Below, piece after piece: positions 25,534 to 33,951 of a DNA stretch of 61,842 nucleotides. The DNA is from Treponema sp. (GTDB lineage: Bacteria > Spirochaetota > Spirochaetia > Treponematales > Treponemataceae). The position numbers and the translations under genes are program-made. Below the pieces are notes generated by a model. It was given only the letters and a program-made list of their open reading frames with translations. It was not told the origin of the DNA and searched no databases. Where the stretch lies: positions 1 through 61,842 of the forward strand of contig JAKSTG010000016.1 in NCBI GenBank assembly GCA_024402695.1, read 5' to 3'. The stretch's first letter is position 1. Each line of letters starts with the position of its first letter.

Positions 25534-25795
25534 ATTTTAAACATATAAATAAATGCACTTGTTCGCAAAAGCTCAAAAACTAACGCGAGGGAGCAAAATA
25601 TGATGGGCAGTGGCACTTTGAGCGTGGCTTTATAGGTTCCTATACACGCTCAACGTGCAGCTGTAAATCGCTGCAACGCAGCGTCCTTAAAGGGGGTCTG
25701 GGGTCTCCCCTGGCGCGTCCTGCACATCTATTTTGCGACCGGGAGTTAGTTTTTGAACATTTAAACTCAATGTACATTTATTGAATGTTTAAAAT
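25534..25795. repeat. 262-bp nested palindromic element (structured RNA or MITE-like)
   Basis: Four sets of arms nest in register. They are 25534-25544 with 25785-25795 (11 bp perfect), 25548-25555 with 25775-25782 (8 bp), 25574-25584 with 25745-25755 (11 bp perfect), and 25593-25600 with 25729-25736 (8 bp). Inside are separate hairpins: 25618-25626 with 25645-25653 (9 bp, plus an inner TATAGG/CCTATA), a GCAGC/GCTGC stem near 25660-25675, and a GGGG/CCCC stem near 25691-25711. The shape is a long closing rod ending in a multi-hairpin head. No open reading frame of note fills it. It occupies the gap before the ATP-grasp gene. Confidence 0.75.
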
Positions 25796-25838
25796 AATCC
25801 TACATCTATTTAAACCTTCACTTTTATAAACAGAGTCC

Positions 25839-25844
25839 GATAAT
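25839..25844 (+). promoter_or_regulatory. -10 box of the ATP-grasp operon
   Basis: GATAAT at 25839-25844 lies six bases before the ATG at 25851. There is no Shine-Dalgarno, so a leaderless transcript is likely. No good -35 box is seen. Confidence 0.5.
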
Positions 25845-25850
25845 CTGATT

Positions 25851-27461
25851 ATGGACTCTGTTTTAATTTTAGGGGCAGGACTTATGCAGCGACCTGCCAT
25901 CAATTCTGCAAAAAATCTCGGCTATAAAACCTATGTGGTTGATGCCGATGAAAAGGCTGTCTGCGTAAAAGAAGCAGACGTGTTCAAGAAAATCGACCTT
26001 AAAGCTAAGGAAGAAATTGCAGAATTCGCATCTACAATCGAAAATCTTAAGGCTGTATTCACAGCCGGAACCGATTTTTCTGCCAGTGTAAGCTATGTCT
26101 CAGAAAAACTCGGTCTTTCTTCACACAATTTCGATGCCGCAACTAATGCTTCAAATAAAGTAATCATGCGGGGATGTTTTTCAAAAGCCGGAGTTCCTTC
26201 TCCTGCTTTCATTAAAGTTTCCAAAGATGACATTCCGGCAAAGGGTTCTGATATTGAACTTCCTGCCTTTGATTTTCCTTTTGTTGTAAAGCCATGTGAC
26301 AATATGGGTGGCCGCGGCTGCCGCATGGTTCGTTCGAAAGAAGAATATTTTTCTGCGCTGGAAAATGCCGTAAACAATTCAAGAAGCGGAACTTCGATTG
26401 TAGAAGAATACATGGAAGGTCCTGAATATTCCATTGATGCTCTTGTTTACAACGGAACTTTTACAGTTACAGGATTTGCCATAAGACACATAAAATATCC
26501 TCCTTATTTCATTGAAGTAGGACATACAATGCCTGCAGTTCTTTCAAAGAAAGAACACGATGAACTGATTTCTGTTTTCGCACTGGGAGCAAAATCTCTT
26601 GGCCTTACCTGCGGTGCTGCAAAGGCAGATATCAAATATACAAAAAATGGACCTATGATCGGCGAGATTGCCGGACGTCTTTCAGGCGGTTACATGTCGG
26701 GCTGGACATTTCCTTATGCCAGCGACATGAACCTGACAGAGCAGGGACTTCTTATTGCCCTTGGTAAAGAGCCTTCAAATCTCGTTTCACGCCGGGTTCC
26801 TGTTGATTATAACCCGGGTGAAAAATGTGCAGGTATGGAAAAACCTTACGAGCTTTATGAAATTCCATGTGAAAAAGCAAGCGCTGAACGTGCCTGGATT
26901 TCTATTCCCGGAACGGTATCAGAAGTGAATCTTCCTGAAAAGAAAACTTTTGTAGAAGACTTCCTTCCAAGAGCAACAGTAAGTCTTGGGGGAAAAGTTG
27001 ATTTCCCAAGAAACAACGTTCAGAAATGCGGCAACGTTATTACAAGATCAGAAAACCGTGACAGCGCTATTCAAGCCGCTGAATCAACTGTAAGTGATAT
27101 TTTCATACGTTTAAAGACTGGAGATGCTGCAACAGAAAACTTCCTTAAAGGAACTTCCGCTTCCGATGAAGAAAGCTTTCCTCCTTCAGCATTCCCTGTT
27201 GATGAAAAAGTATTCGATAAAATTACTGGAACAATAACTGAAGGTGAAACTTTTGCATCGGCTCTTCCTGAATGTCTCAAGACTCCTGAATATGAAAATC
27301 TTCTGGACTGGAACTATCTTTCAATGAAAGAAGCTCTTTCAAGAGTTGACCGTATTGTTCCTGAACATAAGTCTGTAGATAAAAACAAGTTTTTCCAGGC
27401 TTTTTTACGCGGCTCAGTCCAGCTTTCGGTATATTACTTGGATTGTGAGGAAAACAAATGA
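25851..27461 (+). CDS. ATP-grasp domain enzyme
   Basis: A 536-residue cytoplasmic protein. Residues 1-100 form a pre-ATP-grasp Rossmann-like domain (SVLILGAGLMQRPAINSAKN, then YVVDADEKA). Residues 105-330 form the ATP-grasp fold: FPFVVKPCDNMGGRGCRMV with Lys147 and the glycine loop, EEYMEGPEYSIDALV, and GEIAGRLSGG near the metal site. This resembles the carbamoyl-phosphate-synthase/PurK/biotin-carboxylase-like ligases, which join a carboxylate to an amine or thiol. The remaining 200 residues include a possible second carboxylate-ligase C-domain and a helical tail. The substrate is unknown. It overlaps the amidase gene by 4 bp (ATGA), so a link to cell-wall or peptide metabolism is possible but unproven. 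Confidence 0.75.
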   Translation: MDSVLILGAGLMQRPAINSAKNLGYKTYVVDADEKAVCVKEADVFKKIDLKAKEEIAEFASTIENLKAVFTAGTDFSASVSYVSEKLGLSSHNFDAATNASNKVIMRGCFSKAGVPSPAFIKVSKDDIPAKGSDIELPAFDFPFVVKPCDNMGGRGCRMVRSKEEYFSALENAVNNSRSGTSIVEEYMEGPEYSIDALVYNGTFTVTGFAIRHIKYPPYFIEVGHTMPAVLSKKEHDELISVFALGAKSLGLTCGAAKADIKYTKNGPMIGEIAGRLSGGYMSGWTFPYASDMNLTEQGLLIALGKEPSNLVSRRVPVDYNPGEKCAGMEKPYELYEIPCEKASAERAWISIPGTVSEVNLPEKKTFVEDFLPRATVSLGGKVDFPRNNVQKCGNVITRSENRDSAIQAAESTVSDIFIRLKTGDAATENFLKGTSASDEESFPPSAFPVDEKVFDKITGTITEGETFASALPECLKTPEYENLLDWNYLSMKEALSRVDRIVPEHKSVDKNKFFQAFLRGSVQLSVYYLDCEENK

Positions 27462-28477
27462 AAAAACTCTTTTCACTGATTTTATTTCTGATTACAGCTT
27501 CAACTCTGTTTTCTCTTTCACTGGTTGAAAAATCAAAAGAACTGGGTATGACCCTTTATTATGACAGTCTTACAGAAAGCGGCATGCTTGAAAAAAACGG
27601 TCATTTTGTTTCGTTCAGAGCCAATGAACAGATTATTCTTTTTGACGGAACTTTAATGAAGCTTACAGATGCTCCAGTTATCGAAGAAAACAAACTGGTG
27701 GTAACAAAGGATTTTCTGGACAGTGCGGAAAACTTTTTCCATCAGGAAGATCTTTCCATTCCGTTTAAGGTTGGTGCAATCGTTATTGACCCGGGCCATG
27801 GTGGAAAAGATCCAGGAGCAAGTAAAAGCTTTAATGTAAACGGAAGAAAATTCACCTGTACAGAAAAGGATGTAAACCTTAGAGTAGGGCTTCTTCTTTA
27901 TGATCGCCTTAAGAGGGCATATCCTGGAAAAAAAGTTATTTTGACTCGTAATACAGATAAGTTCCTTTCTCTTGAACAGAGAACCGATATCGCTAACTCT
28001 GTTGTAGTCGGAAAAGATGAAGCCACTTTGTTCATTTCAATACATCAGAATTCTTCTCTTAATAAAACTGCTTCAGGATATGAAGTCTGGTATCTGACTC
28101 CGGGATACAGAAGAACCGTTATTGATAAAACAGAAGCAGACAACAATGCAACTCTTTTTCCTATCCTGAACTCAATGATGGAAGAAGAATATACAACAGA
28201 AAGCATTATGATCGCAAAATTCATTATGGACGGACTTCAGGCACAGATCGGAAAAGATTCTGAAGCCCGCGGAATGAAAGCCGAAGAATGGTTTGTTGTA
28301 AGAAATTCAAACATGCCTAGTGTTTTGATTGAGCTTGGTTTCGTTTCCAATGAAAAAGAAGCCACACTTCTTACCAATGATGATTACTTGAAAAAAGCCT
28401 CTTTGGGAATATATAATGGAATCTCTGCGTTCATCACTCACTTTGAACGTTCAAAAGGATTTACCTCAGTAAAATGA
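27458..28477 (+). CDS. N-acetylmuramoyl-L-alanine amidase (Amidase_3, AmiC-like)
   Basis: A 339-residue exported peptidoglycan amidase that cuts the bond between N-acetylmuramic acid and L-alanine. The signal peptide is residues 1-20 (ends LFSLS). Residues 25-100 are a short N-terminal domain. The zinc-amidase domain begins VIDPGHGGKDPG, with ligand His114. Glu136 lies in CTEKDVNLR. The third ligand His196 is in SIHQNSS (family form SIHANA). The catalytic Glu is in VLIELGF near residue 292. The gene starts inside the stop codon of the ATP-grasp gene (ATGA) and ends in another ATGA overlap with the next gene, so the three form one operon. Confidence 0.93.
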   Translation: MKKLFSLILFLITASTLFSLSLVEKSKELGMTLYYDSLTESGMLEKNGHFVSFRANEQIILFDGTLMKLTDAPVIEENKLVVTKDFLDSAENFFHQEDLSIPFKVGAIVIDPGHGGKDPGASKSFNVNGRKFTCTEKDVNLRVGLLLYDRLKRAYPGKKVILTRNTDKFLSLEQRTDIANSVVVGKDEATLFISIHQNSSLNKTASGYEVWYLTPGYRRTVIDKTEADNNATLFPILNSMMEEEYTTESIMIAKFIMDGLQAQIGKDSEARGMKAEEWFVVRNSNMPSVLIELGFVSNEKEATLLTNDDYLKKASLGIYNGISAFITHFERSKGFTSVK

Positions 28478-28941
28478 CAATGCTTAATTCAAAGAAAAAT
28501 ATCATTATCGTAATTTCTGCTCTGATTCTGGCTGCTTTCCTTATTTCTTTAACAGTTTTTCTTGTTAAAAAGGACGGCACCCGCAGAACTTATGTTTTTC
28601 CATCAGTTGAAAATGATTCCTTCATTATTGAAAGCCGCCGTCATGTAAAATCATACATGAACCCGGTTGAATATTATGTGAATGAACTGATGCTGGGACC
28701 TCAGACAGAACGTTGCCGCAGAATTTTCCCTAAAGAAACAAAGATTCTTTCGATTTTTGTTAATAATAAGACCCTTTATGTGGATTTTTCGGGTGATATA
28801 GTAAATCCTGAAACTGAAAGTCACAGACTTCCTTTGAAACAGGCAATAGAGCTGTTTAAGGAAAATGTACAACGGAATTTCCGTGGAATAACCTCGGTTC
28901 AGGTCTTCGTAGAAGGCAATCCTGCCTACGAAGGGGAATAA
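28474..28941 (+). CDS. GerMN-domain membrane-anchored protein
   Basis: A 155-residue protein with one membrane anchor (IIIVISALILAAFLISLTVF, about residues 10-30). A GerMN domain follows: YYVNELMLGPQTERCRRIFP, TKILSIFVNNKTLYVDFSGDI and LKQAIELFKENV. In B. subtilis GerM is a sporulation/germination lipoprotein; in other bacteria GerMN proteins often lie beside cell-wall amidases, as here, and probably modulate them. Spirochetes do not sporulate, so an envelope role is more likely. It overlaps the amidase by 4 bp and ends 38 bp before the flaA promoter. Confidence 0.82.
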   Translation: MTMLNSKKNIIIVISALILAAFLISLTVFLVKKDGTRRTYVFPSVENDSFIIESRRHVKSYMNPVEYYVNELMLGPQTERCRRIFPKETKILSIFVNNKTLYVDFSGDIVNPETESHRLPLKQAIELFKENVQRNFRGITSVQVFVEGNPAYEGE

Positions 28942-28979
28942 AGTTATTGATTGGGTGTGGAGATTTTGGCAATTTCAAG

Positions 28980-29008
28980 TTGACAAACGCTCCCCCTTAT
29001 TAGATAAT
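28980..29008 (+). promoter_or_regulatory. Strong sigma-70-type promoter of flaA
   Basis: TTGACA (28980-28985), exactly 17 bp, then GATAAT (29003-29008). The start would be near 29015. AAGGAG at 29041-29046 is the ribosome-binding site, nine bases before the ATG. It is the best -35/-10 pair in the window. Confidence 0.85.
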
Positions 29009-29055
29009 AGTCTTAATACAAGGCTACATCGCAATATAAAAAGGAGCTTCAAAAA

Positions 29056-30207
29056 ATGAAGAAGACTTTAGGATTATTGGCAGCTGGACTGCTGCTTTTT
29101 ACAGGCGTTGCTTTCGCTGAAGAAGCTGTTCTTATCGATTTCACTTACCTTTCTGCTGATCAGTCAGTTGAAGGGGAAAACGGAGAAGGCACAATTTCTT
29201 ACAACAGCAGAACAGTTATGGACTTTTCTGTTAGTGCAGGAGCAACATTCACAGAAAACCAGAAAGATCTGATGAAAACATCACTTGCTCTTAACGATTG
29301 GGAAGTAGTTCTGAATACTTCTGCCCGTAATGTTACTAGCGTTGGTCTTTCTCAGGTAGTTCCAGCTCACGTAAGAGCTGAAGCAGATGTTCCATTTGCT
29401 GACAAAGATGTTATGGGTGTTCGCATTGTATTCCCAGAATGGAATTCAAATGCAAACGCAAAAATCGTTCCACCATTCATTATTCCTGCATACGAACCAT
29501 GTGGAGAACTCGATGAAAACGGTGTTCGTCAGCCACTCGAAAAAGGTGCTGATAAATCTGAATTCAACACAGCTCACAAAGAAAACGAAAACGTAAACCG
29601 TGACTTCGACGGAACTCTCTTCGAAGGTGGATACGGTCTCGTTAAAAACGTTGGTACACTCAAAGCTATTTCTGTAACAACAATGGGTATGAACTACCCA
29701 CACGGGCTCTACGTTCTCCTTACAGACAATGACAATATCGAACGCCGCTACTTCATGGGATACCTTGGATTCGATGGTTGGAGAGAACTCCGCTGGAACA
29801 ACCCACAGTACATCACAGAAGTACGTACACGTGAAATCCGTGTTTACCCAATCTACCCACGTGGACTTCCATTCGTTAAATTCTCTGGATTCCAGATCAC
29901 ACGTGATGCAGCTCACATTGGTGGAGACTTCATCGGATACTTCAAAGATGTAAAAATCATCTACGACAAAGCCCTCCTTACAAGTGACCGCGACATCGCT
30001 GATGAAGACCTTTGGGGAATCATTGGTAAAAAAGAATCTGCTCGCCAGAATGCTGAAATGATGAAGTTCGGAAACAAACAGGTTGACCGCTACCTCGAAA
30101 AGGCTAAGATGTCAACAGAAGATGAATTCACACCATCACTGAACGAAAACTCTCGTTCAAATGCACAGAAAACAAGCGGAAACGCTGCTTCTGCAGGTGA
30201 AAAATAA
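29056..30207 (+). CDS. flaA: Flagellar filament outer layer (sheath) protein FlaA
   Basis: A 383-residue FlaA, the protein that sheaths the FlaB core of spirochete periplasmic flagella. The signal peptide is residues 1-21 (ends GVAFA, then EEAVLIDF). The body holds the family's conserved strands: MGVRIVFPEWNSNANAKIV, MNYPHGLYVLLTDNDN, RYFMGYLGFDGWRELRWNNP, and IGGDFIGYFKDVKIIYDKA. The C-terminal 60 residues are charged and low-complexity (AQKTSGNAASAGEK). Pro uses CCA, Tyr TAC and Leu CTC far more than neighbouring genes, the mark of very high expression. A consensus promoter precedes it and a strong terminator follows, so it is monocistronic. It confirms the spirochete origin of the window. 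Confidence 0.95.
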   Translation: MKKTLGLLAAGLLLFTGVAFAEEAVLIDFTYLSADQSVEGENGEGTISYNSRTVMDFSVSAGATFTENQKDLMKTSLALNDWEVVLNTSARNVTSVGLSQVVPAHVRAEADVPFADKDVMGVRIVFPEWNSNANAKIVPPFIIPAYEPCGELDENGVRQPLEKGADKSEFNTAHKENENVNRDFDGTLFEGGYGLVKNVGTLKAISVTTMGMNYPHGLYVLLTDNDNIERRYFMGYLGFDGWRELRWNNPQYITEVRTREIRVYPIYPRGLPFVKFSGFQITRDAAHIGGDFIGYFKDVKIIYDKALLTSDRDIADEDLWGIIGKKESARQNAEMMKFGNKQVDRYLEKAKMSTEDEFTPSLNENSRSNAQKTSGNAASAGEK

Positions 30208-30236
30208 TCCTGATTCTAACTAAATCATGATAAAAA

Positions 30237-30269
30237 AACCTTCGGATAAAATCCGAAGGTTTTTTTTTG
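30237..30269 (+). terminator. Rho-independent terminator of flaA
   Basis: A stem AACCTTCGGAT (30237-30247) pairs perfectly with 30251-30261 around an AAA loop. A run of A precedes it and at least nine T follow. Confidence 0.92.
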
Positions 30270-30303
30270 TTTAAAAATCTCCAAAATCTGCTAAAATATA
30301 GGT

Positions 30304-31557
30304 ATGAGTACTGAAAGAAAAGATCTGCCGTCAAAGAATGAAATTAAGGCGGTATATGAATCCTATAATGCTTACCTTACAGAAATCCTTTCTAATATTA
30401 CTAACGTTCTTGCAGTAGCCTTAAAGCTTTCTTCGAGACCGACTTTTAAAAAAAGAGTAAAGTCTTTTAACAGTTATTATAAAAAGGTTCTTCGTCTTAA
30501 ACCGGGGGAGGCAGCTGTTTCACAGGAACTGGTTCCTCTTACAGATATGATGGGAATTCGCGTTATCTGTGCCTTCCTTGAAGACATCAATCTTGCAATC
30601 GAACAGATTGGAAGTCTCTTTCATGTTGTGGAAGTTGAACACAAAGGTGGCCAGAAGTTCAGTGAATTCGGATATGAATCGGTTCATGTGCTGGTAAAGA
30701 TTCCTGAAGAGTGTACACCGCCTTTAACAGATATTTATGAAAAGCTTAAACCTCTTCCCAAAGACGCAGTGTGCGAAATCCAGATCCGTACAATTCTTCA
30801 GGATGCCTGGGCAGAAGTCGAACATGAGCTTATTTATAAGACTGAGTTCTCACCACTGGATATTCCTCTTCGCCGTAAGCTTGCAAGTTTGAATGCCTCT
30901 TTGAGTCTGGCAGACATTACTTTCCAGGAAATCAGAGATTACCAGAATAAGCTTCAGAAAGAAATAAACGTTCGCCGTAATTCTTTCTACGCTATTGCAG
31001 ATAATCTTACTGATGATGGTTCAGATAAGAAAAAAGACGAAGATATTTCTCGTATTACACCATTTGTTCAGGGAACTATTGATGAAATGATTCTGGCGGC
31101 TATTCAATCCCATAACTCGGGAAGACTTGATGAAGCTGTAAGCATCTACTCAAGAATCATTGATGCAAAACCTGTGCCTCCTGAGCCGGTTCTTGCTGTT
31201 ATTCATAAGCACCGTGGAATGGCTTACTTTGCTCTGAATAAATATGAAGAAGCCATATCTGACTTTGACAAAAGTATTCAGTATGATCCTAATGCTTTCA
31301 GAACTTATTACTATAAGGGAATTGTTCATTCAATTTCGAAGAACTTCAATGAAGCTGTAGAATGTTTTACACAGAGTCTTGAGCTTAATGAATTCCAGGC
31401 TCATACTCATTACCGCAGAGCTTTGAGCTATTTTGAATTGGGTGAATATGAAAAGTCTATGGGGGATGTAAATGATGCCCTGAGACTTGGAATTAAGGAA
31501 GAAGAAATTCAGGGATTACGCGAAAAGCTGGTTCAGAAGTTCGGAATGGGAATGTAA
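30304..31557 (+). CDS. (p)ppGpp synthetase (RelA/SpoT domain) fused to TPR repeats
   Basis: A 417-residue small alarmone synthetase with an extension. Residues 45-180 carry the synthetase motifs: DMMGIR (81-86), FGYESVH (122-128, canonical GYRSxH), and EIQIRTILQDAWAEVEHEL (158-176) with the catalytic Glu. There is no HD hydrolase domain and no TGS/ACT domain, so it would make, but not break down, (p)ppGpp. Residues 260-400 form three or four TPR repeats (HKHRGMAYFALNKYEEAISD, AFRTYYYKGIVHSISKNFNEA, HTHYRRALSYFELGEYEKS). TPR repeats bind proteins, so they may set localisation or activity. A TAAAAT box six bases before the ATG and no Shine-Dalgarno indicate a leaderless mRNA. It stands directly after the flaA terminator. 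Confidence 0.88.
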   Translation: MSTERKDLPSKNEIKAVYESYNAYLTEILSNITNVLAVALKLSSRPTFKKRVKSFNSYYKKVLRLKPGEAAVSQELVPLTDMMGIRVICAFLEDINLAIEQIGSLFHVVEVEHKGGQKFSEFGYESVHVLVKIPEECTPPLTDIYEKLKPLPKDAVCEIQIRTILQDAWAEVEHELIYKTEFSPLDIPLRRKLASLNASLSLADITFQEIRDYQNKLQKEINVRRNSFYAIADNLTDDGSDKKKDEDISRITPFVQGTIDEMILAAIQSHNSGRLDEAVSIYSRIIDAKPVPPEPVLAVIHKHRGMAYFALNKYEEAISDFDKSIQYDPNAFRTYYYKGIVHSISKNFNEAVECFTQSLELNEFQAHTHYRRALSYFELGEYEKSMGDVNDALRLGIKEEEIQGLREKLVQKFGMGM

Positions 31558-31558
31558 A

Positions 31559-31592
31559 AAAAATCAAAAAATTGTTGATTTTTTTGATTTTT
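31559..31592 (+). terminator. AT-only hairpin, weak terminator
   Basis: An A/T-only stem (about 31559-31571 with 31577-31591) directly follows the synthetase stop codon and ends in T-runs. Such a stem is weak, so termination is only possible. Confidence 0.4.
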
Positions 31593-31596
31593 GCTG

Positions 31597-31625
31597 TTGA
31601 CTAAAGTCCTTATATTAGATAATAT
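31597..31625 (+). promoter_or_regulatory. Promoter of tRNA-Glu
   Basis: TTGACT (31597-31602), a 17-bp spacer and TAATAT (31620-31625). A GATAAT overlapping the second element at 31618-31623 is an alternative. It lies about 30 bases before the tRNA. Confidence 0.55.
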
Positions 31626-31654
31626 ATCAACATCAGTCACGAAATGACTTGTAT

Positions 31655-31726
31655 GTCTCCTTCGTCTAGTGGTTAGGACATCGGGTTTTCATCCCGACAA
31701 CAGCAGTTCAATTCTGCTAGGAGATG
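31655..31726 (+). tRNA. tRNA-Glu (anticodon TTC)
   Basis: Seventy-two bases fold as a cloverleaf. The acceptor stem is GTCTCCT with AGGAGAT, closed by a first G-T pair. The D stem is GTCT/GGAC. The anticodon stem TCGGG/CCCGA encloses TTTTCAT, giving the anticodon TTC. The T stem is AGCAG/CTGCT with loop TTCAATT. The discriminator is G and CCA is not encoded. A terminator follows, so this is a single-tRNA transcript. Confidence 0.95.
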
Positions 31727-31732
31727 CTAACA

Positions 31733-31761
31733 AACCTGCTTGAAAAAGCAGGTTTTTTTTT
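31733..31761 (+). terminator. Rho-independent terminator of tRNA-Glu
   Basis: AACCTGCT (31733-31740) pairs with AGCAGGTT (31747-31754) around a TGAAAA loop and is followed by a run of T. Confidence 0.9.
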
Positions 31762-31800
31762 GCCCTGAGACTTGTATGGGTGGTTTGGGAGAACACAGGA

Positions 31801-33918
31801 ATGGGTGAAGGTGAATACAAAGAATTAAGCGTGGAAAGTGCGGCCGGTTTTATCAGTGCAGGCGGACCTCTTTCTGCAATGTACGAAAATTTTGAAGAAC
31901 GTAAAAGTCAGATTGAACTTCTGAAGAGTATTTCATGTGCCTTCAATGAAGATCGTCTCGGAGTTTTTGAAGCGGGGACCGGCGTTGGTAAATCTTATGC
32001 TTATCTGATTCCATCGGCACTCTGGGCTTTGCAGAACCACGAGAAAGTCATCATTTCTACAGGAACAATTAACCTTCAGAGTCAGCTCTGTGACAAAGAC
32101 ATTCCTGCTGTAGAAAAAATCCTTGGTAAAAAAATCAAATTTGTTCTCATGAAAGGCCGCCAGAATTACATCTGTAAAAGGCGTCTCCAGGATGCTGCCC
32201 TGATGCCAGATCTTTTTGATGAGGATGTGGAAAAGATCAAAGCCATTGCAGAGTGGGCCAGAGACAGCGAAACAGGAAGCAAAAGTGACCTTCATTTTAT
32301 GCCTTCTGAAAGTGTTTGGACTCGTGTGAATTCTGAAAGCGATGCCTGTATGGGAAATAAATGTCCATTCTTCTCCGAATGTTTTGTAATGAAAGTAAGA
32401 AAGGAAGCTGCCGACGCTAACCTTATCGTTGTAAACCACCATCTTCTTTTCGCTGACATCGAAGCCAGAATGAACGGAGGCGGATATGAAAATCAGATTG
32501 TACTTCCACCTTATAACCGCATAGTTTTCGACGAAGCTCACGGAATAGAAAGTGCGGCAACAAGTTTTTTCAGTGAAAGCTTCAACCGCTATAAGCTGAA
32601 TAAAGTGATAAATCAGCTTTACAGAAAACGAAAGAACTCTGAATCGGGACATCTTCTGAATGTTGCCGTAATGTCTTCAAATGAAGAAAGTGTTTTGGAT
32701 TGTTTTGAAGTTACTACTACAATCCGTTCTGATCTTGTAAGACTTGAAACCTGTGCACAGGATCTTATGGCTAATGAATATTCTTTGAGACTTTATGGGG
32801 TTACAGAAAGAGTGTTCGGACCTCTCTTGAGCTGCATGGCAGATCTTAAAAACAGTCTTGGCCGTTTTTCTGATATTGTAAATAAAGTTCTTGAAGGAGT
32901 TGCAGACGAAGACAAGGATACTCCGTCTTATTGGGAAACAAAATCTCTTTCAAGAAATCTTGAGATGTTCGTTAAGCTGATGCACGACTTTACAGTATGG
33001 AATGAACATCCTGGAAATGTTTTCTGGATTCAGAAAAAACGGCTTCCTGATGATATGGCAAAAGACGGAAATCCCTGGTATACAATCTTTACTTCTACAC
33101 CCCTTGATATTTCACGGCTTATGAATGAAGGGGTTTTTGAACCTATGAAAACTGTAGTCTGCACTTCGGCAACTCTTAGAACCGGAAGCAGCTATTCTTA
33201 CTGGATGAGTCGTACAGGGCTTGCTTTTGCCGACAGGGAAAGAATCATAGCAAAAGATTTTGAGTCTCCGTTCCCGTATAAAAACAATATGCTTTTTGCG
33301 GTTCCGAATGATGCTCCAATGCAGGAGAACGTTCAGTTCCAGCAGTTTGTGGAAATGTCTCTGACACGGCTCATAGAAGCTGCCGGTGGAAGAACTCTGG
33401 TTCTGTTTACTTCCTACGAGTCTTTGAAGAGCGCATACAATACTGTTTCTTATCAGCTTAGAAATTTTTCCGGAAGACTTTTGAAACAGGGAGATGATGA
33501 CAACGCAAAAATTCTTGAGACATTTAAAACTGAAAAAGAAAGCGTTCTTTTTGCCACAGATTCTTTCTGGCAGGGGGTAGATGTGCCCGGTGATTCACTT
33601 TCTCAAGTTATCATAGTAAAGCTTCCGTTCTCTGTTCCGAAGGATCCTGTGTTCATGGCAAGAAGTGAATCTATTGAACGGCGAGGGGGAAATCCTTTTA
33701 TGGAGCTTAGTGTTCCTGAAGCAGTAATCAAATTCCGTCAGGGAATTGGACGTCTTATTAGAACCTGTTCAGACAGGGGAGTTGTTGTAGTTCTGGACCG
33801 CCGAATATATGAAAAACGTTACGGTTCTGTTTTTACAGCCAGTGTTCCTGAATGTAAAAGAACTTATGACAGTTTCTCAGATACAGTGAAGAGTGTTGTA
33901 AGATTCCTTGATGCTTGA
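31801..33918 (+). CDS. DinG/XPD-family DNA helicase with Fe-S cluster
   Basis: A 705-residue superfamily-2 helicase related to DinG, YoaA and XPD, which unwind R-loops, forks and other damaged structures from 5' to 3'. The Walker A motif is EAGTGVGKS (about 58-66). Four cysteines, Cys125, Cys183, Cys188 and Cys194, are spaced like the Fe-S cluster of the family. VVNHHLLFAD precedes the DEAH box at 244-247. Motif III/IV is VVCTSATLR, and FATDSFWQGVDVPG and FRQGIGRLIRT close the second RecA-like domain. ATG 31801 has GGGAG at 31787-31791 as ribosome-binding site; an in-frame GTG at 31780 does not. It may be read through from tRNA-Glu only if that terminator leaks. Confidence 0.9.
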   Translation: MGEGEYKELSVESAAGFISAGGPLSAMYENFEERKSQIELLKSISCAFNEDRLGVFEAGTGVGKSYAYLIPSALWALQNHEKVIISTGTINLQSQLCDKDIPAVEKILGKKIKFVLMKGRQNYICKRRLQDAALMPDLFDEDVEKIKAIAEWARDSETGSKSDLHFMPSESVWTRVNSESDACMGNKCPFFSECFVMKVRKEAADANLIVVNHHLLFADIEARMNGGGYENQIVLPPYNRIVFDEAHGIESAATSFFSESFNRYKLNKVINQLYRKRKNSESGHLLNVAVMSSNEESVLDCFEVTTTIRSDLVRLETCAQDLMANEYSLRLYGVTERVFGPLLSCMADLKNSLGRFSDIVNKVLEGVADEDKDTPSYWETKSLSRNLEMFVKLMHDFTVWNEHPGNVFWIQKKRLPDDMAKDGNPWYTIFTSTPLDISRLMNEGVFEPMKTVVCTSATLRTGSSYSYWMSRTGLAFADRERIIAKDFESPFPYKNNMLFAVPNDAPMQENVQFQQFVEMSLTRLIEAAGGRTLVLFTSYESLKSAYNTVSYQLRNFSGRLLKQGDDDNAKILETFKTEKESVLFATDSFWQGVDVPGDSLSQVIIVKLPFSVPKDPVFMARSESIERRGGNPFMELSVPEAVIKFRQGIGRLIRTCSDRGVVVVLDRRIYEKRYGSVFTASVPECKRTYDSFSDTVKSVVRFLDA

Positions 33919-33944
33919 AAGTGGACTTATTATTGATTTATAAT
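33915..33944 (+). promoter_or_regulatory. Promoter of the phosphoribosyltransferase gene
   Basis: TTGAAA (33915-33920), an 18-bp spacer and a perfect TATAAT (33939-33944). The ATG at 33952 is seven bases further on, so the mRNA would start at the codon. The -35 box overlaps the helicase stop codon. Confidence 0.75.
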
Positions 33945-33951
33945 AAGGTTT

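Noticed and set aside
25466..25850. Small protein-coding gene between SulP and the ATP-grasp gene
   Set aside because: Short frames there overlap the palindrome arms and lack a ribosome-binding site or recognisable motifs.
31933..32652. A 239-codon frame antisense to the helicase gene
   Set aside because: It lies opposite the Walker A, Fe-S and DEAH regions of the helicase and shows no independent start signal or motif.
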